A stretch of DNA of 64,000 nucleotides, taken from NCBI GenBank assembly GCA_029706075.1, contig JAINUG010000005.1, positions 8,029,501-8,093,500 on the forward strand, given 5' to 3'. The DNA is from Aldrovandia affinis. Lineage: Eukaryota; Chordata; Actinopteri; Notacanthiformes; Halosauridae. How positions within the stretch are numbered: position 1 is the first letter of the stretch; each line of letters begins with the position of its first letter. This document shows, piece after piece, positions 45,888 through 58,277 of this stretch. Position numbers and translations under genes: made by a program. The notes beneath the pieces are model-generated. The model saw nothing but the letters and a program-made list of their open reading frames with translations, was not told the DNA's origin and did no database searches.

Positions 45888-46226
45888 CACACTCAAAAAT
45901 AAAGGTACAATTGGGGTACACTTTTATTCCTCATGACGCAAATGTGTTCATTGTACCTTCAAAGGTACACATAAGATCCTTCATGATACAAATTTGTACC
46001 TTTTCCCAGTGCAAAAGGTAGGGTAATGAATCCTTAATCACACTGGCAGTCATATTGGAATGTTAGGAAAATTAGTCTTGTACTGCAAGCAACATTCTTT
46101 TTCTGACAAGGGTACAATTATGTTCTTCTGACTAAAGGTACAATTCAGTACCCTACAGGGGTAATGCCACAGTAACAAGCATTGTACCTTAATAGGTACA
46201 ACGCGGTACCTTTTTTCTGAAAGTGT
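45888..46226. mobile_element. MITE rich in GGTAC motifs
   Basis: The ends CACACTCAAAAATAAAGGTA and TACCTTTTTTCTGAAAGTGT are imperfect inverted repeats. Inside, GGTACA or its complement TGTACC occurs about ten times, in both directions, clustered near the ends. It has no open frame. I could not find a flanking duplication, so the superfamily is not assigned. Confidence 0.7.
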
Positions 46227-46941
46227 GCCAGTCAACTGTCCCTCTACTGTCAAACGCCCAATGCTCCAAGCTGTGGAGATAAACCTTCAGAGAAACTCTT
46301 CCGTTAAGATGCACATTACCCACAGATGCCCTGCTTTCTCTAGGGCAGGAGTATACAGGGATAAACCAGTCAAATCTGCCCTACAAAATCATGACAAGAA
46401 CCGAGAGATTGGTCATAATGCATCACGTGACACAGAGCACTTTGGAATGTTGCTCCTCGCCCCAGGCCCTCCTGGGGAAATAAAGACAAGCCCCAAATTA
46501 CAACATTGCCTCAACCAGGGCAGATGCGGCATGCAGAAGCTAGTGTCTCTCAGTTGTGTCTCCCCCCCCCACAAAGAGTAGCCTACAAATCACCGCCAAA
46601 GACAACACCATTCTCACTGCTGCTCCTCTTGTAGATGTGACAAATGGCCTTTGTTCTCACTCACCTGTGATGTGTTAGCATGTGATTGGCAAATAAACTC
46701 ACAGGAAACACACGCTGGCTCAGATTCTCAGAGCTACGCTAATGTAAGAACAACACGGCCCAGTAAAAAGATCAAACATGCATTTATATGTGATAAAAAG
46801 CCACTTTTATGCACTGTTAATCCATGAAACAGTTCTTATGTTACAGATTACACACATTATTTAACTTGCCTTTTCCTATCACTGTCACCGTGCAGAATTC
46901 ACTTAGGACCCTGGTGTTAAACATTCAAAAATACAAGGATA
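46227..46941. other. Intergenic, no feature recognised
   Basis: No supported gene or repeat. Confidence 0.3.
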
Positions 46942-47313
46942 TACAATGGGGGAAATAAATATTGAACACATCAACATTTTGTCTAGTAAATGTATTTCCA
47001 ATGAGCCTATTCAAGTGAAATTTGCACCAGACTTTGGTATTAACTCAACTGAAATGACAAAAAATCTAAACATTAAAGTTATGTGTAAATAAAGTTATGG
47101 AAGTGGAATGAAACAGGAAAAAGTATTGAACACACTAAGAAAAAGCAGTACACCACAGCAAGGAAAGGCAAGGAACCATCTGAAAACCATAACTAATTAG
47201 GAGGCAACTCTACCTCCAATCTGTGCTAATTAATGTCAGCTGGGTTAGAATATATTGATGGGCTATAAAAGGTTTTTTTTGTTACCAAGGTGCCACACAA
47301 GAAACATCTAATG

Positions 47314-48350
47314 ATGGGTAAAAGCAAAGAGCTCTCTCAAGACCTTCGCAACCAGATTGTTGCAAAACATGAAAATGGAATTGGCTACAGACGTATTTCA
47401 CAACTTCTGAATCTTCCAGTAAGCACCATTGGGGGCATTATCCTTAAGTGGAAGCAACATCACTCCACCATCAACCGGCCATGCACAGGAACTGCTTGCA
47501 AGATTTCTGATCAGGGAGTCAGAAGGATACTTAGAAGAGTAGCCAAAGAGCCAAGGACCACTAGGAAAGAGCTCCAGAAAGACTTGGAGGCAGCAGGTAC
47601 AACTGTGACAGAAAGGACAGTAGGCAATGCACTCCACCGCCATGGCCTCTGTGCACGCTCAGCCCGCAAGACTCCACTACTGAAAAAAAGACATGTTGAA
47701 GCTTGTTTAAAGTTTGCCAAACAACATTTGGACAAGCCAGTGAACTACTGGGAGCATGTACTCTGGTCAAATGAGACAAAATTGAACTTTTTGGCTGTCA
47801 CACAACACACCATGTTTGGAGGAGAAATGGCACTGCACATCATCCGAATAACACTATACCAACAGTGAAGTTTGGAGGTGGAAGTATCATGATGTGGGGC
47901 TGTTTCTCCTCTCGTGGTACTGGCAGACTTCATATCATTGAAGGAACAATGAATGGAGCCATGTACAGAGAGATTCTTGAGATGAACCTGCTGCCATCCA
48001 CCAGGATGCTGAGGATGAGACGTGGGTGGACCTTCCAACAGGACAAGGATCCAAAGCATACAGCAAAGGAAACTCGCAATTGGTTTCTGAGAAAAAAAAT
48101 CAACTTGTTGGAATGGCCCAGTCAATCACCTGACTTAAACCCAATTGAACATTTGTGGAAGCATCTGAAGATCCAGAATCACCAGAGGGCCCCCCGCAAT
48201 CTTCAAGATTTAAAGACAATCTGTGTAGAGGAATGGGCCAAAATCACACCTGAATACTGCGGGCGATTAGTTACTTTATACAGAAAGCGCCTTGAAGCTG
48301 TCACCAAAAACAAAGGCTTCTCCACTAAGTATTTAATTAATTTCAGTTAG
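47314..48350 (+). pseudogene. Tc1-like transposase, frameshifted, first catalytic Asp changed
   Basis: [20 protein letters not shown] opens the protein, followed by helix-turn-helix sequence and [20 protein letters not shown]. The catalytic motif reads LWSNETK (Asn codon AAT at 47770-47772) where the family has WSDETK, so the first DDE residue is lost. One frameshift near 47790-47865 moves to the second frame, [19 protein letters not shown]. That frame keeps [13 protein letters not shown] (second Asp) and [11 protein letters not shown] (Glu), and ends [13 protein letters not shown]. Full length otherwise, about 345 codons. Confidence 0.9.
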
Positions 48351-48452
48351 TGTGTTCAATACTTTTTTCCTATGTCATTCCACTTTATTACACATAACTT
48401 TATTTATATATGGACTTTAATGTTTAGATTTTTTGTCTGGATTTCTTGAGTT

Positions 48453-48819
48453 GGAGCGGCACGGTGGTGCAGTGGATAGCACTGTCGCCTCACAGCAAGA
48501 AGGTCTCGGGTTCGAATCCAGGCCGGGGGCCTTTCTGTGCGGAGTTTGCATGTTCTCCCTGTGTCCGCGTGGGTTTCCTCCGGGTACTCCGGTTTCCTCC
48601 CACAGTCCAAAGACATGCACGTTAGGCTAATTGGAGAGTCTAAATTGCCCATAGGTATGAGTGTGTGAGTGAATGGTGTGTGTGCCCTGTGATGGATTGG
48701 CGACCTGTCCAGGGTGTATTCCTGCCTCTCGCCCGGAACGCATGCTGGGATAGGCTCCAGCACCCCCCCGCGACCCTGACCAGGAATAAGCGGCTTAGAC
48801 AATGGATGGATGGATGGAT
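48453..48819 (+). repeat. tRNA-derived SINE with GATG-repeat tail, inside Tc1 terminal repeat
   Basis: A box TGGTGCAGTGG (48465-48475) and B box GGTTCGAATCC (48509-48519). The body is CGGAGTTTGCATGTTCTCCC, CGTGGGTTTCCTCCGGGTAC and TAGGCTCCAGCACCC. It ends in (GGAT)n, a tail like that of Rex3/RTE-type LINEs. Flanked by identical 14-bp GGATTTCTTGAGTT (48439-48452 and 48820-48833). It inserted after the Tc1 element was already in place. Confidence 0.93.
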
Positions 48820-48933
48820 GGATTTCTTGAGTTAATACCAAAGTCTGGTGCAAATTTCACTTGAACGGCCTCATTGGAAATATATTTACTGGGAAAAATG
48901 TTGATGTGTTCAATACTTATTTCCCCCATTGTA

Positions 48934-49957
48934 TGTAAACATAACCATAACTAATGGGAACATAGAAACATATGGGAATAAAGCATGTGTATGTCATGCT
49001 GCTGAAAGCACAGTTCCTAATATCTGAGGAGAAATAATAGACATTTTACTTGCGTTGTTATAAGGGGACGTACAAAAGACACACAATGTGGGTACTTGTC
49101 AGGTGTGGAGGGTGAGAATCCACCATAATTTCTTCCCCAGGGGAAAGGTGAGGAGCGTGTGTGGTCAGAGTGCTGCAACGACTGTCAGCTCTTCTGATCG
49201 CAGGAGACTTCTCCCATCTCAGCTCGCACCCTGTCACATTACCCTGACAAGCGCTCTCGCTGCCTCCCTCTTTAAAAATCCTGGAATTTCATTACTTTGG
49301 CCGTAATGAAGCCCTTCTCCAAGTCTGCACAGACTTTTTTTTCACCTCAGTTTCCTTCTGTCAGGGAAGAAGAAAAGGGAGAGGACACATAAAGTAAATG
49401 AGTTGTTTTGGGAAAAGATGGATTACAGAGTGGGGTCTGTCACGCGAGCTGGAGCATCACCAGGCCGCACTGCACTGACCGATATTTGGATCACGCTCTG
49501 GTCAGGCATGCCTCGCCGCAGGAAGCACTCGGCCTTGATAAGACCCCCGGTGCCGCTATCAATGCCTGCTAGCAATCTGCGACCCTGCTTCGAGGCAGTA
49601 TCGATTTCTGTCCAGGCAATCTTGTTTCATTGTGGGTTTCAGCTCTGGCCTCTCATCGTCTCAGGTGTCTGAGGTGATGTTTTGGTTACAGTAATAGAGG
49701 TAATAATAATTGAGTTTATTGACCTTGCCGGATCAAACCTAGCAGTTTTCGAATATACAGTAAGGTAGAGTTTTACAGATATGCGTCCGGAGTCCTTGCA
49801 TTACCAAGGTGCTTGAAGCATAAAAATCGATGATCTGTCCCTGTGTTAACCCTTCTGCCTCCTGTACAAACATGGTGATAGTATGATAGATAGAAGTACT
49901 GCATTGGAATGTAAAATTGTTTTGTGGATTCCATTTGAATCATTGAAAGTTGAATTA
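48934..49957. other. Intergenic, no gene recognised
   Basis: Mixed-composition DNA. The part near 49150-49330 looks unique and moderately GC-rich, with ATTA-type motifs. No exon was identified. Confidence 0.3.
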
Positions 49958-49965
49958 TGCATTTT

Positions 49966-50151
49966 CAGAGGCAATTCTAGAATTCTATTTAAGGGGGGTC
50001 GGCCCCAATGAGAATGTGAGATGTACACATGCAAAGCACAAGACTAAATTTCTAATGAATTTACTGTTACATTCCCCACCATTTTCAGGGGGGCTGAGAT
50101 GAAAGATAGAGGGACTAAAGCCCCCATAAATAGGGTCTAAAATCGCCACTG
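49966..50151. mobile_element. hAT-type MITE with 8-bp target duplication
   Basis: Ends CAGAGGCAATTCTAGAA and TCTAAAATCGCCACTG are imperfect inverted repeats of the CAG...CTG type. Identical TGCATTTT flanks lie at 49958-49965 and 50152-50159. Internal sequence is G-rich and non-coding. 186 bp long. Confidence 0.88.
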
Positions 50152-50159
50152 TGCATTTT

Positions 50160-53100
50160 GCAATGTGTTAAACAAAGACATGATGCAAACCAGGCAGATC
50201 AAGGTGGGAAACTTTAATACACAAACTTATGTTCAAAAATGATGTCATATTATTGTTTAATTAAAACTTTCAATAAATGTTTTCATACACTGCATATGTT
50301 TTGCGCTCACAAAAATCAATGCGTTATTTGTTCTGTAATAAAAGATGGCATTTTTCTTCAGGGAAATTATATGGAGAAAAAAATCTGCATTCCACGCCTG
50401 CCCTAGATCACTTCTGCCTATCAGCCATGTCTCAGGTCAGAGCGGTGTGTTCAGAAACTGTTGAGCGGTCTTAATTATGCACATAATAAGTTCCGGGTCA
50501 ACATATTTCATGCCAAAAGAATGACGTGTATTTAATGACTCTAATACATTATGATCCCTGAGTAATTTCATTGACAGAGCGGTTGTAAGTTTAAATACTA
50601 TAAATCAGCATCAAGGTTTGTCTATGTGGAGAATATAGATGAGTGATTTTTCTGAGTGGCCTCCAACCCACATGCACATACAGCCATACAGAGCAGGCTG
50701 ATGGACCACAGTCACCTCGGGGCTGACTAATAAGCCATGATAAGGGGCTAAGGAGCCTGACGTTACAGAATGCAGTTTTTACAATGTAAGATGTATTGGG
50801 TTAATACAGTTACTCACTGATGCTTATATGACTTAATGCCTCTGCTCTAAATGAAGGCGAGCTGCAATCAGTTATGTGATGGTGTGTGTGTGTGTGGGGG
50901 GGGGTGCACAATAAAATCCTGTGGTTCTCATGAAATTTTCCTGCAGATTTTGACTGTGTGAGACTGAATGGGGTTTCAGCTCTGCTGCTTACTTCCATTA
51001 CAACAAAACATTGGTCACACTGTAGGTTTCAATCACTCAATCGGCGTCATAAAGCTGTATTAAAATACGATTTTCTTGTGCAATATTATCATCCTTTAAC
51101 ATCAATATCTAATTAAAAGTCTTCCATATAAAATATGTTTCAGAAAGTGAACACCACAGGAAAGTTTTAATTCGGATGTACCATAGCAGGTCAACAGACT
51201 GTATGAGCTTGATGTGGCATGATTATTTGCTTTAAAGGAGCATTCTGACAAAAATCCACAATTTATGATGTAACACTTATTCTCTTTGAAGGAGACCATG
51301 AATGATAGTTTCCAATCAATCTATTTCCCCAACTAATGTTTTTCCTTCCTGGGACTGCTTTTGAAGTATCACTCCACACAAATGTGTGAAGTAAGCAAAG
51401 CAGGTAGAGGTGTGATTTTACACAGTGATTATTGACACAGTAGCCAGCTAGTTATCTAGACAAGCTACCCACTTGCCCTATAGCTACACAGCAGAGTTAT
51501 CAAGCAATCTTTTCAGAATAAGTGATGTTGGATTACACCAAGGAAGATATAGGCCTTCAAACAAGAATAAGTAAGGACAAATGCAATTCAAACTGACAAG
51601 ACTTTAGTTTAATCTGGATTCAATTAAACAAACTTTATCCTCATAAGGATCCACCTTATGTTTGTTAGAAGAACTTGAATCCAGGAAAGGTGTAGCCAGA
51701 AATCTGAGGTGCCTAGGCAGGAAGCTGTAGCTTTTTTAGAAAGCAAGAAATGTTCACCTGTCTCCAACTTTCATTAAAACAATCTCCACTGTTTTAATGA
51801 AACTAATGAAATATAACATTCTCCAAGAAAAAAGTACAATTAAGGAATATCATTACACTTGATTAGTCCAGCATTTTACAGATAAAGTAATCAACTAATG
51901 TAGTTATTTTCCACTTTTGTCTCCAATACTCCAATACTCATCAGGCACCTGCCTAGCACTGCACAATAATAAACAGATGCATCTTTGTTTCACCCGATGT
52001 AGGTCGCTCACTTCATTTGTGTATATCATCAAAACAAAGCAGGCATACAACATAATAACCTTGGACCGACAAGTTATGTTACATATATCAAATAATCAAT
52101 TAATCAGGGTCTTCACTTGAGACTAGCATTATTTGAATCAGGTGTGTTAGTGCTGGGTTGTACCTAAAGTGTGGCACTCCAGGACCAGGGTTGACTACCC
52201 CATAGCTCACACAATCCCCTTCACAAAATAACCCCCATGTCTAGCCATCAATCAAGCTGAGTAGACTAACGTATTTGTATAATTTCCTTATTTTGTTTTC
52301 TTCCTGCTTTGGTGCAGTAGGTGAAAAGTATGCTGTTGAACTCACGTTTGTTCTCACTATGATAAAGTTTGTTTGTCTCCTAACACTGAACTTCACTAGC
52401 AGATGCACGTTGTTCTGTTGACAACTGTAACCATGCCCCACATCTCAGTGCCTGTGGAAGTACACACAGTGATGTGATGAGTATTGTTGGTTTGAAAAAA
52501 GTAGTTCCACTTTGGAAAACATTGTTTAAAAAAAATAAAGAGTAGACCTACCAAGTCAATATTAATCTGTATTTAATTCTCATAATGTCAATGCTTGGCC
52601 AAAAAAAGATAGTGTATTTGTACCATTTCAAAATGCATATTACCGCAGCATGTAAGTCTTGGCAGCCGCACTGACTAAGATGCGAGGGGTGAGAAGTTAC
52701 CAGTGAAGCTGCCGAATGGGCCAGTGAGTGGCCACATCAATTTCACCGGAAACAAATCTCAGTCACGCAGCTTAGGATAACACAATGCAGGGGGGCTTTA
52801 TCTCCTCCTGCAGGAGGGACACAGGCATAGCCCCCCCGGACGGGCACATTCACACTGCGTAATGGGCACAATCAATCGCTGCCCTCTTTAATCAATGGGG
52901 CCCTTGCTTTCACTGTTCGGCACCTCATGAACAATTGAAGTTCCCACAAACAAAAAAGCTCCCCCTGTATGTGAAGGCCGGCTGGAGCCTGTATGACCGC
53001 ACAAGGCGAGGGGCTAACACACCCTAATGTGTGTGTGAAATCCACAGGGCCACGTTGCTACTCTTGATAATCTTCAACAACGCACTGTGACATGACAGCA

Positions 53101-55114
53101 CACAGAGCAGTTGCAAAACACACACTGAACAGACATTCAGCGCAAAGACACACCGGTGTATGGGTTTAGCCAATGGGGTTCCATCGTTGGAGTCCTGACA
53201 GAGACCTTTTAGCAATGGGGAAACTACAGCCAGCACCCTGCTGCTGATAAAATCCCCCAGTAACTGAAACAAAGTTCCTTGTGTTGTGATCACATTTGCT
53301 ATTATAAATAGATAAATAAATAAATAGAATCCTTAAATAATATTGAGGTCACCTGGTTAAATACGATATGTTTTATTCTCCAAATACAGTCTGATTAATT
53401 AGCATACCCAACCTCTCATTCAGCACCTTTCAAAACTCCAACGAACATCGTTTTCCATGTCGCAAAAGAAAATCTGTAGTCACAATTTTTCCTTTGGCGA
53501 TGGAGCTTTTTCACATTGTGAGAACAATGTACCTCACATGCCCAAGTTGTAATTATCCCCGAGATGGCAGATGACAGTTAAAAACTTAATTTAGAATAAA
53601 ATCCTTTGACTGAGTCGCAGGGTAAAGAGAAGGATCCCTTCTTTATAATGGTAATTACTCTGTCATTTATTATTCTATCGCAAAAGCAATTAAATGAGTG
53701 CGAGGAAACAGTTGATAATAAAGTGTAGGGAGAGTGAATGCTAATTAACCTCTGAGTGTGGTGCTCTGAGCTCACGTTCTGCAGCTCACTCTCTGGGCTG
53801 CCACTGTAGGGGGGCCCTGGGGTTCTGGAGGTCATGGCTGTCCACCCACTCCTTAATTTTCCACCAACCTGGAAGTAAAAGAGAGGGCCAGCACTGACCA
53901 TGGACCTCGGAACCTGGGATGGCTCTGCATTTGTAATCCGCCCGCATGTCCATATTCTTGAGCTCGGAGGGCCAGTTTACAACACCATCAAGATGCGTCA
54001 CTTTCCATACATTACTTGGCTATTAACCCACGAATGGGTACTAGGGATTTTTATTTTTTTAGTCACAAAGTTAAGCACAGGGCTCATCCCACCTTCGCAT
54101 TGCCAGAGGTTCTAATTCTCAAAGCAGTTGGTTTGAATTGTGTTTAATTATCCAACTGGTTGAGTGCTTTAGTGGACTTCATCCTTGCTAACGTCTTTGT
54201 CATTCAGTCATTTTAAAGATCTGAGTGTGTGTGTGTGTGTGTGTGTTTTTAACGACTCAAAAAGACATAATTGTTGTAGTCAACAGGCAGGAACAGCAAG
54301 ACACCTGACATCACGGGACAAAGATATCCTTACAGTTAATCACAACTCCCTGCCTGAGCAAAGTGGAGGGAGATGGCAGCAATTATAAGATTAGGCCCAC
54401 ACCCTTTCAGTGGGGGCTTAGACTGGTTTCACACAAAAAAAGCATTTTCACACTTCAGTTTGTCAGTGCTAAGCACCTGGATTGATTCACAAGGGCTCCT
54501 GTCATTATCTGTAATTCTAGTTTCCTGTTTAAAAGTTCCATCTTTAGAAGTCACGGTACACCCTGAAGGCCATGTCTGTTCCTACAAACTGCTTGGTTGT
54601 CCATCTGTGATGAAGAGAATATCTGTGAGACCTGAGTCTGTGCCTCTAGGCCTCTAACCAAACCAGACAGGGGCCTAGATTTAAACAGAGTTTAAAAGGA
54701 CAATTCTTCCCAGATTAATCTGGTGCTGTATGTCAATAAAGTCAGTTTAACGTGCCATATCCCTCTATGGTGGCGCTACTAACCGAATGATTAACACCAT
54801 GGGTTGGCCCCGATTGGTCAGGCAGTTTTATACATACATACCGTTTTGTGCTAAATATCTCTGTTTGGGTTGCACTTTTCCTGAATTCTAAATCCAGTTT
54901 AAGGTTTACATATTTGTAAAACAATATTAGGAAGATATTACACCACGGGAAAATAACTTCAAAATGATTTTCAACCATCCTGACAATGTAATAGAAAAAA
55001 ATCAATGAGTGAATGAATGAAATACAAATATAAAATAATAAAAATAAACATGATTTGTTCAGGTATTTATTGTAAAAGATGTATTTATCTTTTCTCATCA
55101 ACATTTTCATTCAG
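50160..55114. other. Intergenic, no gene recognised
   Basis: Nearly 5 kb with only microsatellites (50881-50906, 54223-54246) and short AAAT repeats (53310-53330). Stretches such as 52650-53000 and 53690-54200 look unique and less AT-rich than their surroundings. No exon or RNA gene was recognised. Confidence 0.35.
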
Positions 55115-55651
55115 TCATTTTTGCTGCATATAACGTAATCTTGTGAAAAATAACAATGTGAGAAAGCTGAAGCGATGTTTGTTTAAAACTGATTGTTGAG
55201 CAGTCAGGCCTCTTTTTAGCTGTTTTCTATTCCATTCCACACCCATGAACTGGTCATAAGCTGCTTTGCGATTGATGACATAATGATGCTTAACATTAAA
55301 CTCCTTGAGAACTGAGTTTACCTGCTTGCAGATTAAGCACAGCACTTTATCCTGCCCTTGAGGCATTACGAAGTACGAGCTGCTCCATTTCCCCAGAAAA
55401 GTTTTTTTTCTCCTCACTGTTTCTCCTCACCTTTTTGTAGAGGCTCCATCCCGCTTCTATTCTCAATGAATGTTAGCTCGAGCGTCCCCGCACACTACAG
55501 TTGCTAGGCACCAGTGAAGCGAATTTAAGAGACAGTACAGTATTAAAGCAACCGTGAGCGATTTCTAATTTAATATCTGCTTTAGAGCTTAGGCTTTGCG
55601 GCGTCCGCATGCAACATTCTCGGGGGCCGCATTTGGCCTGTGGGCTGCACT
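55115..55651 (-). mobile_element. hAT element fragment with BED-finger transposase start
   Basis: The right end reads CAGTGCAGCCCACAGGCCAA on the minus strand, a hAT-type terminus (plus 55632-55651). Inside, the frame 55417-55115 reads WSSSYFVMPQGQDKVLCLIC, then VLKEFNVKHHYVINRKAAYD, then QLKRGLTAQQSVL. This is the BED finger and following region of ZBED/GTF2IRD2-like hAT transposases. The rest of the transposase and the other terminus are missing. Confidence 0.75.
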
Positions 55652-56829
55652 GATCTACATACAGGGGTCCTGCTCTAGTTCAAGTTAACTTGGCAGCAAG
55701 AGCTATGCCTTTTGATGGTGTCCTATCGGTGCAGTATTATAATGAAACTCAAGTTAAATGATATAACATATTGTAGTAATTGTCTCTCAAAGGTCATTAC
55801 ATCCTGGTCGGACGCTCTTATGCTACACCACCCGGGAGGCCACCTACATTTCTTTAACGATATACACAAATGAGGTGAGCGACCCATGTGAAGTGAAACA
55901 AAGATGCATCTGTTTATCATTATGCAGCGCAAGGTAGGTGTCTGATGAACAAACAATCACTCAGCGCAGTGCAGTATATCGAAATGTGTTTCAATCTAAG
56001 TGGTCTTCTTCAGAGAGTTACTATAAATTAGTTACTGTAAATTCTAACCGTTTTAAATAGACACAAGCTACAGTACATGTATGTATGAAATCTGCTAAAC
56101 TGTTGAACTCCTTAATCATCATTAAACACATCAGAAAATATATTTCTGCCAAATAATACAATAATATATATGATATGTTCTATTGTCAGCAGTTGAAATT
56201 ACTTTTACTCTGAAAATCATGTTTTGAACTACCAGTGCTTATTTCCCACATATTACTTTTTACATAAAATAATTTTGCTACATATCTATATATGATATGC
56301 CCAAAATATTACAGACAAAACAGGAAACAACTACATTAGTTAAAGCTTTATCCCTAAATTGATAAATCAACCAAGTGCAATGATATTCCTTAATTGTACC
56401 TTTTTCTTTTTTTCTTGGCTATTAATTTAATTAAAACGGTGGAGATTGTAAAATTGGAGACAGGCAAACATTTCTTGCCCTATAAAAAAAACTCCCTCCT
56501 CCGGCCTAGGTACCTCATATTTCAGGCCACACCTCTTCCTGTTTCCTGTATTTTCAATCATTATGAACATAAGATGGATCCTTATGAGCACATGGTTGGT
56601 TTGATTTAATTGTATTTGTCTTTATTTAGTCAAACAGCATTATATTGAATCTAGAGGGGAGTTTTCTGAAGCTATGAAACACAGTTACTCTGATGGCTTT
56701 GACTCCAGAAGAAAAGAAAAACTGACCAGATTCCAAATACCCTCAGAAAATCAGAAGACACGTGGTCTATACTTTTCTGTTTTTTACGTTTTTTATTACT
56801 TTGTATTCCTACTGTATTGTATGTTTTAT
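55652..56829. other. Intergenic, no feature recognised
   Basis: AT-rich; no supported gene. Confidence 0.3.
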
Positions 56830-56937
56830 GTGTTTACTGTAACCTCTGCTGCCATTCTTAGCCTGGTCTCCCTTGGAAAAGAGATTTAGAATCTCAATGG
56901 GACTTCCTGGTAAAATAAAGGTAAAATAAATAAATAA
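56830..56937 (+). mobile_element. LINE 3' end (CR1/L2-type)
   Basis: TGGTCTCCCTTGGAAAAGAG with ATCTCAATGGGACTTCCTGG and TAAAATAAAGGTAAAATAAA is a common fish LINE 3' end, closing in an AAAT repeat. Only the end is present. Confidence 0.6.
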
Positions 56938-58162
56938 TGTTTAGACTCAAAAATACTTATTATACATAGTAACAAAGGAAGCTATGGATGTGCATTTTCT
57001 CACATGTTGACTCAAAGTGCATTTAACAATTCATGCACTGAATTGAACGTGAATGCATCAATCCTTTCTCCTTTAAGGCCACACTGGTATTACAGATCCC
57101 GCAGACTGCAGTTCCGTGATGCCGAGACACAGAGGTCACTGCTGTGAGCCTGTGGCCATTCTCCTGGACAAATGTACAATTTAGTGAAATATCAGAAACC
57201 TGAAAGGATGGAGATGACTATCTGTAAAAAAATGTGAGGAAGAAATAAAATCTAATCTGGGATAATAAGAGTGTAGCTTGTGTGCTGTGTAGTTTATATG
57301 CTGCATAGTTTATGTCCTGCATAGTTTGTGTGCAGTGTAGTTTGTGTGCTGTGTAGTTTGTCACTTTAAATGCTTCCAGCATCAATTCTTTGGCAGATTA
57401 TTTGCATTCCTCAGGTATGCCATTTGCCATAGTTGGCTGAATAATGATTCACAAATCACTCTCCCCACACCAGTCAGGGGCTGTGATCCGGTGAATAGAC
57501 CATTGTATCTGGGACTGTAATTGGTGAGGACTTGACAGAGCTGAGCATCACCAGCCAAATAACAAAAAGGCTCTTGGCCCAGTGTTGACGGATGATTTTC
57601 ATAATGTGAAGGCAGCGACGGGGCGAACGAGCGGCAAACGAGCGCAGGGGGTCTGGAGGTCCTCACACAGAGTGACACAGGATCTGAAAAACCCCATACC
57701 ACAGGAACCCCCCAGTCTGGAAATGCAGTTCTGTCAATTAAGGGGCTTGAAGTTCCATCGCTATCCCCTACTTCCAATTTTGCGAAACTTTGCTATTCGC
57801 CACATCAGCGCCACTCTCCACCGTCATATTAAAATCCTGTCCCAATTATCCACTGAGCCGTGAGTCTGCTCAAGTGTAAACCTTAATGACAAAACATCAC
57901 ACAATATATTTTTCTAATCCTATCACAAGGATATATTACTCCATCTTTCAAGCGTAGCTTTTTGCTTTTGGAAAATAATGACTTCTAAAGGGTTTGCCAA
58001 TAAGAGAAAAGGTATGTCATCCATTTATATATAGTGGCATATAAAGTGGTAGAAATCTACTTTTCAGTCACTGGCCTTATTTTGAACTTTCTGGGGCTCG
58101 AGGTATCAGTGACCCCAACACTGGTTTGCTGCGTGAGTCTTGATACCCCATGACAGGACCCT
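56938..58162. other. Intergenic, no gene recognised
   Basis: Contains four short imperfect repeats of GTGTGCTGTGTAGTTT type (57275-57362). Otherwise nothing I can name. Confidence 0.3.
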
Positions 58163-58277
58163 TTGTTAACCTGAATTGTTTCAGTAAATATTCAGCTGTA
58201 TAAATGGATTAAATGTAAACGGCGTAGGTTGCTCTGGATAAGAGCATCTGCTACATGCCTTTAATGTAAGTGACACC
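58163..58277 (+). repeat. SINE family C, 5'-truncated
   Basis: Body GTTAACCTGAATTGTTTCAG and CAGCTGTATAAATGGATTAA are followed by the tail hairpin GCTCTGGATAAGAGC (58231-58245) and TTTAATGTAAG. The tRNA-like head is absent. Confidence 0.8.

Larger units (their letters stand above)
46942..48933 (+). mobile_element. Tc1-like transposon with IR/DR ends, split by a SINE
   Basis: Starts TACAATGGGGGAAATAAATA and ends AATACTTATTTCCCCCATTG followed by TA. The inverted repeats are about 210 bp, each with outer and inner copies of the AAGTATTGAACACA motif. Removing the SINE and its duplication (381 bp) leaves 1611 bp, the usual size for this group. The transposase is at 47314-48350. Confidence 0.92.

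Noticed and set aside
57382..57777. 131-codon open frame on the minus strand
   Set aside because: No familiar motif and overlapping frames on the other strand; not supported as a gene.
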